A stretch of DNA of 6,385 bases from a bacterium (GTDB taxonomy: Bacteria > CAIWAD01). Shown piece by piece: positions 1 to 6,385 of the stretch (within the stretch, counting starts at the first letter, position 1; each line of letters begins with the position of its first letter). The position numbers were made by a program, and so were the translations under genes. A model generated the notes under the pieces. The model did not search any database. It was given only the letters and a program-made list of their open reading frames with translations, and was not told the DNA's origin. The stretch spans positions 1-6,385 of the forward strand of contig JAUXWS010000092.1 of assembly GCA_030685015.1 (NCBI GenBank), read 5' to 3'.

Positions 1-153
1 CGTGCCTGGGCGCTCGCTCTCCCTCGTCGCCGTCGGCGTTTCCACACTCCGCCCCCCTGTCGGGGCTTCACCCCTATCGGGGAACGGGAGCTCCAGTTGA
101 CTGGACAACTGTGGCATGACGCTTCCGAGATCTGGGCCGTCACGCCCTTCCAT
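1..153 (-). CDS. ltrA: Group II intron reverse transcriptase/maturase, N-terminal fragment (runs off window)
   Basis: A minus-strand reading frame is open from 153 to the window edge (51 codons). It has in-frame ATGs at 153 and 117. From 117 it reads MPQLSSQLELPFPDRGEAP and continues through GGRSVETPTATRE into the edge. This resembles the variable leader that precedes the RT domain in many group IIC intron proteins. The reverse transcriptase, X/maturase and any other domains would be off the left side, so no catalytic residue can be checked. The 153 start lies just after the GGAAGGGCGGAACGA segment at the domain III/IV side of the intron. The 117 start has GGAAG four bases upstream, and either could be used. 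The protein would aid splicing and reverse-transcribe the intron during mobility. The identification rests mainly on the surrounding intron RNA; the peptide itself is short. The gene symbol is generic. Confidence 0.7.
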   Translation of the reverse strand, partial: MEGRDGPDLGSVMPQLSSQLELPFPDRGEAPTGGRSVETPTATRESERPGT

Positions 154-520
154 TCGTTCCGCCCTTCCCCGCTCCAACTGCGGGTACTACGGCCTCGGCT
201 GCCGTCCCGCTCCGCCCGTCGCCCGGCGTGGCCCTTTCAGGCCCAAGGCGGGATCTCCCCAGGTAAGAACGCCGTCCTTCACCGCACGATGGCCGGATTT
301 ACGCCGCCTGGACCTTGACCATCGGAGCTTCGCGATCCATGGCCCGCTCGCCCCGTCCGGCGTCGCCTCGTATCCGGTTCTTGTTCATCCACCCGCGGTT
401 TACGCTCCACGCTTCCTTCCCACGGTCGGTTGCCCTTCCGCAGTTGCGCTTCACTTCGCTCACGATGGCCTGCTTACGGGAGGACTTGCACCTCCAGGAC
501 GGCGCCCATGCTGGGCGCAC
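1..520 (-). mobile_element. Group IIC intron, 5' portion (domain I to start of ORF in domain IV)
   Basis: Read on the minus strand, the element starts with GTGCG at 520, the group II 5' splice-site consensus. A stem of the GCGCCC/GGGCGC type follows at once (501-520). Further in are blocks that I recall from the Oceanobacillus iheyensis group IIC intron in the same order. These are a GGTGCAAGTCC-type segment (about 485-500), GACCGTGGGAAGGAAGC (about 411-427), a GAACAAGAACC...ATACGAGGC segment (about 366-390), TTCTTACCTGGGGAGATC (253-269), and GTAGTACCCGCAG (178-190). An intron ORF then begins near 153 or 117. Domains V and VI and the 3' splice site lie beyond the window. Such introns are self-splicing ribozymes that move by retrohoming. 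The location just downstream of an intrinsic terminator in the sense direction is the class C habit. The 5' boundary is well supported; whether the intron is intact is not visible here. Confidence 0.9.
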
Positions 521-524
521 CCAT
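521..524 (-). other. Candidate IBS1 (exon side) of the group IIC intron
   Basis: The last four exon bases before the intron read ATGG on the minus strand. They are complementary to CCAT at 339-342, in the part of domain I where the EBS1 loop is expected (between the GAGCGGG and CGCGAAG segments). Group IIC introns are known to use a short IBS1-EBS1 pairing together with an upstream stem-loop for target choice. The match is only four base pairs, so it is suggestive only. Confidence 0.4.
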
Positions 525-529
525 CCATG

Positions 530-553
530 AAAAGGCCCCGCCGGGGCGGGGCC
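530..553 (-). terminator. Rho-independent terminator of the HU gene
   Basis: On the minus strand, arms GGCCCCGCC and GGCGGGGCC are perfect complements (9 bp, or 8 bp with a CCCG loop). TTTT follows at 533-530. The hairpin begins 22 bases after the HU stop codon and lies on the coding strand of HU. It is also the probable target structure of the group IIC intron, whose first base is nine bases past the T run. Confidence 0.9.
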
Positions 554-575
554 TCCTGCATCAGATGCCCTTCGC

Positions 576-893
576 TCAGACGCTGGCCTTGAAGGCCTGG
601 CCCGGGCGGAACTTGACGGTCCGCGAGGGCTTGATGTCCATCTTCTGACCGGTCTTGGGATTGAATCCCTTCCGCGCCTTGCGCTTCACCACGGCGAAGG
701 ATCCGAACCCGACCAAGCGGACGTCACGCTTGGCATTCTTTTTGATGCCATCCAGCACCGCTTCCACAGCGGTCTTGGCCTGGGTCTTGGGAAGATTGGT
801 CTGCTTGGCAACAAACTCGATCAGGTCGCCCTTGTTGAACGGAGGCTTGCTCTCCTTCGCACCGGGCTTCGCTTCCTTCATCGTCTTGGCCAT
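576..893 (-). CDS. hup: HU/IHF-family DNA-binding protein with N-terminal extension
   Basis: This is a nucleoid-associated protein that binds and bends DNA as a dimer. The 105-residue product has the HU fold from about residue 20: FNKGDLIEFVAKQTNLPKTQA (helices 1-2), then VRLVGFGSFAVVKRKARKG leading into the DNA-binding beta arm. The arm carries NPKTGQKMDIKPSRTVKFRPG, close to the family signature, with an intercalating-type proline in the NPKTG context. HU is normally about 90 residues. The extra ~19 residues at the N-terminus (MAKTMKEAKPGAKESKPP) are rich in Lys, Ala and Pro. The start at 893 is chosen because GGAGG sits five bases upstream; in-frame ATGs at 923 and 905 lack such a site. 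The gene is monocistronic, with its own promoter and a strong terminator. Which HU/IHF subtype it is (HU-alpha, HU-beta, IHF) cannot be settled from sequence alone. Confidence 0.93.
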   Translation of the reverse strand: MAKTMKEAKPGAKESKPPFNKGDLIEFVAKQTNLPKTQAKTAVEAVLDGIKKNAKRDVRLVGFGSFAVVKRKARKGFNPKTGQKMDIKPSRTVKFRPGQAFKASV

Positions 894-922
894 CGGATCC
901 TCCATGAACAGGTAGTGTGACA

Positions 923-957
923 AACAGCCGGAAGGCTGTTGGACAGCCGTGTGGCTG
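923..957 (-). other. Two tandem hairpins in the HU mRNA leader
   Basis: The untranslated leader contains two inverted repeats. One is AACAGCC / GGCTGTT (923-929 and 934-940, 7 bp, four-base loop). The other is CAGCC / GGCTG (944-948 and 953-957, 5 bp, four-base loop). Their arms share the CAGCC/GGCTG core, so the arms of one hairpin could also pair with the other. They lie between the predicted transcription start and the ribosome-binding site. A role in translation control or mRNA stability is inference. Confidence 0.5.
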
Positions 958-961
958 GCGC

Positions 962-991
962 AAGGTAGAAAGGGTGCTCTCAGGCAGTCAA
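962..991 (-). promoter_or_regulatory. Putative sigma-70-type promoter of the HU gene
   Basis: On the minus strand a -35-like TTGACT (991-986) is followed after 18 bases by TACCTT (967-962) and then G. The -35 matches the consensus at five of six positions, the -10 at three. A T6 run and other A/T-rich sequence lie just upstream (about 994-1010), unusual in this GC-rich DNA and in the position of an UP element. The predicted leader is roughly 60 bases. Confidence 0.55.
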
Positions 992-993
992 GG

Positions 994-1025
994 AAAAAAT
1001 GAGAAATCTTTCAGCGCCACCGCTG
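994..1025 (-). terminator. Possible weak terminator after the 75-residue gene
   Basis: On the minus strand CAGCG and CGCTG (1021-1025 and 1012-1016) can form a 5-bp stem with a GTGG loop. A/T-rich sequence ending in T6 at 999-994 follows. The stem is short and the T run begins about 12 bases after it, so termination would be inefficient at best. The same T6 run lies directly upstream of the HU -35 and may simply be promoter sequence. Confidence 0.25.
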
Positions 1026-1089
1026 CTGAGGCCGCCCGGAGAGCGGTTCGGCGTCCTCCGCGGGCGCGGCCTTCCACCCCGGCCGGCGA

Positions 1090-1317
1090 TCAGTCGCGCC
1101 GGTCATCCCCGCAGCGGCGGTCGCCGTCACCCTGCCTGCGGTCGCTGCCAGAGCGGATTCGTTGCAGAGCGTCGCGGTCCACCAGGTCCCACACGCCATC
1201 CTTCAGGACCCCCACCTTGCCCACAAAATTGCCATTGCCGTAGACCTGCTCGCCCGCCCGCAGATGAAAACGTCGGTCCATGGATTCGCAATCCCGGGTG
1301 ACGGTGTAGTTGTACAT
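1090..1317 (-). CDS. 75-residue protein of unknown function with Asp-Arg-Arg repeats at the C-terminus
   Basis: I do not recognise the family. The start at 1317 is chosen because AGGAG sits five bases upstream; the frame stays open further upstream (to 1449) but without a convincing ribosome-binding site. The product begins MYNYTVTRDCESMDRRF. Its middle (about residues 18-52) looks like a small beta-rich fold: LRAGEQVYGNGNFVGKVG, then VLKDGVWDLVDRDAL. The tail (57-75) is low in complexity and strongly charged, with DRR at 59-61, 66-68 and 72-74; another DRR is at 14-16. Similar Gly-x-Asp-Arg-Arg tails occur in assorted bacterial signalling proteins, including some around PilZ or GGDEF domains, but no such domain is visible. 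There is no signal peptide or membrane segment, so it is probably cytoplasmic. Cysteines are at 10 and 69. It lies alone between mazG and HU, all on the same strand. Confidence 0.7.
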   Translation of the reverse strand: MYNYTVTRDCESMDRRFHLRAGEQVYGNGNFVGKVGVLKDGVWDLVDRDALQRIRSGSDRRQGDGDRRCGDDRRD

Positions 1318-1481
1318 GGCAGCTCCTGCTAGTTGCTGTGTGGAAGTCGGGTCATGGCCTTCCAGGAATGGGTCGGCGCTGGTGGTGGCTGTTGCTGGCA
1401 AGGGGCCATCATATGGACGTGCCGGGCCTTTTCTGGGACACGCGCCCATCCGCTCATCAGGGACTCACGGAATCGACCGTA

Positions 1482-1510
1482 AAGCTAGTCATGGACGGGC
1501 ACCCCATCAA
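1482..1510 (-). promoter_or_regulatory. Weak candidate promoter for the 75-residue gene
   Basis: On the minus strand TTGATG (1510-1505) and TAGCTT (1487-1482) are separated by 17 bases. The -35 overlaps the mazG stop codon. The match to consensus is partial, and the implied leader is long (about 160 bases). Read-through from mazG, for which I see no terminator, is an alternative source of transcription. Confidence 0.25.
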
Positions 1511-2385
1511 GTGGAACCTGTCGCCCCGGCAACTCGCCTCTCCTCCGCCTTGACCTCCTCCCACAGGCTGTCCAACTGGGCCAGGTCCGCCCGCCCCAAT
1601 TCGCCGCCCGCCCGGCGCAGGCGGTCCTCCACTTGGCGGAAGCGTCGGACAAACTTCTCATTGGTGCGGCGCAGCGCGTCTTCCGGCTGGACTTTCAGGT
1701 AGCGGGCCACATTGACGACGGAGAAGAGGAAGTCCCCGAACTCCTCTTCCATCCGCCGACCGTCCCCCGTCGCCAGGGCCTGGCGGAACTCGGCGATCTC
1801 CTCCTCCAGCTTGGCCGCCGCGCCGGCCACATCCGCCCACTCAAAGCCGACGCCGGCCACCTTCTCCTGGATGCGCTGTGCCTTGAGCAGCGCAGGCAGG
1901 GAGGCGGGCAGACCGGCCAGAATCGACTCCGGGACTCCCGCGCCGCCCTTCTCCCGGCGCTCCTCGGTCTTGACCCGCTCCCACAGACGCTCCACCTCGG
2001 TGGCACTGGCCGCCTGCTCCCCGCCGAAGACATGGGGATGGCGCCGCAGCAGCTTGGCGCTGATCTGCGCCAGCGAATCCGACAGGCGGAAGGCCCCGCT
2101 CTCCTCGCCCAGTTCCCCCTGGAAGGCCACATGGAGGGCCAGATCGCCCAGTTCCTCCCGCAGGTCGGCCATGGAACCGCGGTCGATCGCCTCCAGCACC
2201 TCGTGGCATTCCTCGAGGAGGTAGGGCCGCAGGCTCTCGTGGGTCTGCTCCCGGTCCCAGGGACAGCCCTCCGGCCCGCGCAGGATCTTGAGGATCTTGA
2301 GCAGGCGGGCGAGGGCCCGTCCGTCACGCTCGGCGTCCTCCACCTGCCGGGCGTCCAGCCGGGCGTCAAGCCGGTCCTCGGTCAT
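1507..2385 (-). CDS. mazG: Nucleoside triphosphate pyrophosphohydrolase MazG
   Basis: MazG hydrolyses (d)NTPs to the monophosphate and pyrophosphate, removing aberrant nucleotides and, in some bacteria, tuning (p)ppGpp levels. The 292-residue product has two MazG-type helical domains. The N-terminal one has LRGPEGCPWDREQTHESL (35-52), LLEECHEVLEAI (56-67) and EELGD (77-81), giving the EExxE and ExxxD metal-binding pattern, followed by KLLRRHPHVFG (111-121). The C-terminal one has KLEEEIAEFRQAL (192-204) and EEEFGDFLFSVVNVAR (213-228), the better conserved catalytic half. E. coli MazG is 263 residues; the excess is mostly a hydrophilic N-terminal leader (about 1-25) containing a DARLDAR repeat. 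The start at 2385 has GGAGGAGG directly upstream. The start codon overlaps the rlmB stop (ATGA), so translation is probably coupled. A longer upstream reading of this frame is only the shadow of rlmB. Confidence 0.95.
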   Translation of the reverse strand: MTEDRLDARLDARQVEDAERDGRALARLLKILKILRGPEGCPWDREQTHESLRPYLLEECHEVLEAIDRGSMADLREELGDLALHVAFQGELGEESGAFRLSDSLAQISAKLLRRHPHVFGGEQAASATEVERLWERVKTEERREKGGAGVPESILAGLPASLPALLKAQRIQEKVAGVGFEWADVAGAAAKLEEEIAEFRQALATGDGRRMEEEFGDFLFSVVNVARYLKVQPEDALRRTNEKFVRRFRQVEDRLRRAGGELGRADLAQLDSLWEEVKAEERRVAGATGST

Positions 2386-3203
2386 GCCTCCTCCCTTCCC
2401 GCCAGGTGGAACAGCACAACGGCGGCCGCCACCGAGGCGTTGAGGCTGGCCACCCGGCCGCGCATGGGGATGCGCAGTTCCAGGTCGAGGTGCTCCCGCA
2501 CCCGCTGGGAGAGGCCGCGCCCCTCGCCCCCCAGGACCAGGGCGAGCGGACCTTCGGGCGCCGGCTCGAAGAGCCCGCGCGTCGCCCGCTCGGACAGCCC
2601 GACCAGGCAATAGCCCCGGCCGCGCAGCCAATCCAGATCCGCCGCCAGATCCTCCGCCACCAGGACGGGCAGCCAGGCGAGGGCGCCGGCGCTGGCGCGG
2701 AAGGCGGCGTCGCCCAGTGGGGCCTGGGCCCAGCGCCCCGTCACGATGGCCAGCACGCCGGCCGCCTCGGCCGATCGGGCCGCCGCCCCCAGGTTGTGTG
2801 GATCCTGCAGGCCGTCCAGCACCAGCAAGAGCGGGCGGGCGCCCGGCCTTCCCTCCAGTTCCGGCAGCTCGCGGCGCAGCGCCCGCTCGGCCGGCGGCGC
2901 CAGTTCAAGAGCCGCCCCGCGATGCTCCGTGTGCCGCATGACGCGATCGAGCACGGCGTTGTCCACCTCCTCCACCAGGCAGCCCTGGCGGCGGGCCTCC
3001 TGACGCAGGTCGGCCAACAGACCGCCCGTCACCGGGCCGCGCAGGAGCAGGCGGCGGGCCGCCAAACCGGCGCGCAGAGCCTCGAGCACGGGGCGGCGGC
3101 CACTGATCCACAGACTCTCGACCGCCCCATCGGCCGGACGGACTTTGGCCGCATAGGGACGGGGGCGGGGGCCGGGACCGCGCCGGGGCGGTTGCATGGG
3201 CAT
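2382..3203 (-). CDS. rlmB: TrmH-family 23S rRNA 2'-O-ribose methyltransferase (RlmB-like)
   Basis: This is a SPOUT-class methyltransferase. RlmB of E. coli methylates the ribose of G2251 in the 23S rRNA peptidyl-transferase loop using S-adenosylmethionine. The 273-residue product has an N-terminal substrate-binding domain (WISGRRPVLEALRAG, 32-46, up to about residue 105), then the knotted domain. Motif 1 is LDGLQDPHNLGAAARSAEAAG (129-149), with the Asn and Arg of the N-x-G-x-x-x-R pattern. Motif 2 is LVLGGEGRGLS (222-232), reaching IPMRG (245-249). Motif 3 is SLNASVAAAVVLF (253-265). The first ~28 residues are basic and proline-rich (RRGPGPRPRP) and may help bind RNA. The start at 3203 has AAGGAG eight bases upstream; a second ATG two codons later is possible. 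It is the first gene of a two-gene unit with mazG and faces acnA across a shared control region. The family is certain; the exact target nucleotide is inferred. Confidence 0.93.
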   Translation of the reverse strand: MPMQPPRRGPGPRPRPYAAKVRPADGAVESLWISGRRPVLEALRAGLAARRLLLRGPVTGGLLADLRQEARRQGCLVEEVDNAVLDRVMRHTEHRGAALELAPPAERALRRELPELEGRPGARPLLLVLDGLQDPHNLGAAARSAEAAGVLAIVTGRWAQAPLGDAAFRASAGALAWLPVLVAEDLAADLDWLRGRGYCLVGLSERATRGLFEPAPEGPLALVLGGEGRGLSQRVREHLDLELRIPMRGRVASLNASVAAAVVLFHLAGREEA

Positions 3204-3221
3204 GGGGGACTCTCCTTCAGA

Positions 3222-3240
3222 TTGGCCTTGCCCGGCCAAG
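3222..3240. repeat. Inverted repeat over the rlmB promoter, possible operator
   Basis: TTGGCC and GGCCAA are separated by six bases (3222-3239). The overlapping CTTGCCC/GGCCAAG (3227-3240) is a palindrome with one mismatched pair. The sequence touches the TATCTTG proposed as the rlmB -10, where a repressor could act. In GC-rich DNA such repeats can arise by chance. Confidence 0.3.
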
Positions 3241-3243
3241 ATA
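3237..3243 (-). promoter_or_regulatory. Candidate -10 element of the rlmB-mazG unit
   Basis: Minus-strand TATCTTG lies 33 bases before the rlmB start codon, which would give a leader of roughly 28 bases containing the AAGGAG site. No -35 match is visible at the expected distance. Support comes mostly from the similar TACCTTG in front of HU and acnA. Confidence 0.35.
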
Positions 3244-3253
3244 GCAGCCCGCA

Positions 3254-3268
3254 GCGGCCCCCGGCCGC
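3254..3268. repeat. GC-rich perfect palindrome between divergent rlmB and acnA promoters
   Basis: GCGGCC (3254-3259) and GGCCGC (3263-3268) flank CCC. The palindrome lies between the two outward-facing -10 candidates, about 11 bases from the rlmB one and 16 from the acnA one, which puts it in the -35 zone of both. It could be a shared regulator site or only a consequence of high GC content. Confidence 0.3.
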
Positions 3269-3283
3269 GCCTGGCGGGTTTCC

Positions 3284-3290
3284 TACCTTG
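3284..3290 (+). promoter_or_regulatory. Candidate -10 element of acnA
   Basis: TACCTTG lies 50 bases before the acnA start codon and is preceded by TTTCC, much like the CTTTCTACCTTG of the HU promoter. The predicted leader would be about 45 bases. There is no clear -35 hexamer upstream, where the GC-rich palindrome sits, so activator dependence is possible. Confidence 0.35.
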
Positions 3291-3340
3291 GAGGGCGACT
3301 GGAATCGTCCAGTCCGCCACGATCGACCAAGGGAGCCACC

Positions 3341-6046
<2,706 letters not shown>

Positions 6047-6048
6047 AA

Positions 6049-6385
6049 TCAGGCGGGAGGCGGGGCGGACGGCCCGTGGCGCGGCCTGGCGAGCAGCGCC
6101 GCGGCCACGATGAGGGGGAGGGCCGCCCACTCGTGGGCACGGATGGCCGGCCCCGGCAACAGGGCGGCCAGCAGCACGCCGTAGACCGGCTCCAGCCCGG
6201 CGGCGATGCCGGCCAGGAAAGGCGTGACGCGGTCCAGGGCGCCGATGAAGAGGGTGTGGGCCAGCGCCGTGCAGGCCAGGCCCAGGACCAACAGCAGACC
6301 CCAGTCCCGTGCTCCGGCCTGCGCTAGCGTGGCCGCGCTGAAGGGCAGCAGCCAGAGGGCGGCCCCCGCCATCTGGGCCGCCGCC
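6049..6385 (-). CDS. DMT-superfamily (EamA-type) membrane transporter, C-terminal part
   Basis: The frame is open through the right edge, so the gene's 5' end is missing. About 112 residues are visible. They form four hydrophobic segments: GAALWLLPFSAATL, WGLLLVLGLACTALAHTLF, FLAGIAAGLEPVYGVLLAALL, and WAALPLIVAAALLA. The order G-x-x-x-TALAHTLFIGAL, then a GLEPVYGVLLA segment, then a short acidic or polar loop and a last helix, is typical of the second EamA repeat in ten-helix drug/metabolite transporters. The short tail after the last helix is basic and proline-rich. The substrate cannot be told from this part; family members export amino acids, nucleotide derivatives or other metabolites. 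The stop codon lies two bases from the acnA stop on the other strand, leaving no room for a separate terminator. An internal ATG at 6372 is not expected to be the true start. Confidence 0.82.
   Translation of the reverse strand, partial: AAAQMAGAALWLLPFSAATLAQAGARDWGLLLVLGLACTALAHTLFIGALDRVTPFLAGIAAGLEPVYGVLLAALLPGPAIRAHEWAALPLIVAAALLARPRHGPSAPPPA

Noticed and set aside
299-520. Minus-strand ORF of 73 codons inside the intron
   Set aside because: It coincides with structured domain I RNA of the intron, and its conservation is at RNA level. The true intron protein starts further in, at 153 or 117.
116-592. Plus-strand ORF of 158 codons, and smaller plus-strand ORFs nearby (97-318, 315-530, 430-648)
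   Set aside because: They lie antisense to the group II intron RNA and run across its boundary, the HU terminator and the HU 3' end. Similar translated antisense intron sequence is often listed as hypothetical protein. There is no ribosome-binding site or protein-like pattern.
1318-1449. Upstream extension of the 75-residue protein to an ATG at 1449
   Set aside because: It has no convincing ribosome-binding site at 1449 and is low-complexity sequence, while AGGAG is well placed before the ATG at 1317.
1633-2613. Plus-strand ORF of 326 codons opposite mazG
   Set aside because: It is the antisense shadow of mazG, whose two MazG domains, start site and coupling to rlmB are clear.
2386-2631. 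Upstream extension of the mazG frame to an ATG at 2631
   Set aside because: These 82 codons are Ala/Gly/Arg/Pro-rich and lie over the conserved 3' part of rlmB in another frame. The GGAGGAGG-preceded ATG at 2385 is the sensible start.

Overview
This is a high-GC bacterial window. Third codon positions are almost all G or C, and Shine-Dalgarno sites precede most starts. It carries ordinary chromosomal housekeeping genes plus the 5' end of a mobile retroelement. I cannot name the species. The recurring TANCTT(G) -10-like hexamers loosely recall the TAnnTTTG element of Bacteroidetes, so a high-GC member of that wider group or a related candidate phylum is possible, but this is a weak guess.

Layout, left to right. 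Positions 1-520 (minus strand) are the 5' portion of a group IIC intron. Its RNA begins with GTGCG at 520, runs through a typical IIC domain I, and reaches the first codons of the intron-encoded reverse transcriptase/maturase, which leaves the window at position 1. The intron sits nine bases past the U-tract of a strong Rho-independent terminator (530-553). That terminator closes an HU-family DNA-binding protein gene (576-893, minus). HU has a recognisable promoter (962-991), an A/T-rich stretch just upstream of it, and two small hairpins in its leader. A 75-residue protein of unknown function, ending in repeated Asp-Arg-Arg motifs, follows (1090-1317, minus). Next comes a two-gene minus-strand unit, rlmB (2382-3203) then mazG (1507-2385), joined by an ATGA overlap. 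A 137-bp divergent promoter region (3204-3340) separates rlmB from a complete aconitase gene (acnA, 3341-6046, plus). The aconitase runs tail to tail, two bases apart, into the 3' part of a DMT/EamA-type membrane transporter (6049 to the window edge, minus).

The genes do not form one pathway. rlmB modifies 23S rRNA, mazG cleans up nucleotide triphosphates, acnA serves the TCA cycle, HU compacts DNA, and the transporter's substrate is unknown. I saw no CRISPR array, tRNA, rRNA or defence system. The most informative element is the group IIC intron parked immediately behind a transcription terminator, which fits the known targeting preference of that class. The least explained items are the 75-residue protein and the shared promoter-like hexamers. 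There is no gene-free stretch longer than 300 bases other than the intron RNA region (154-520).
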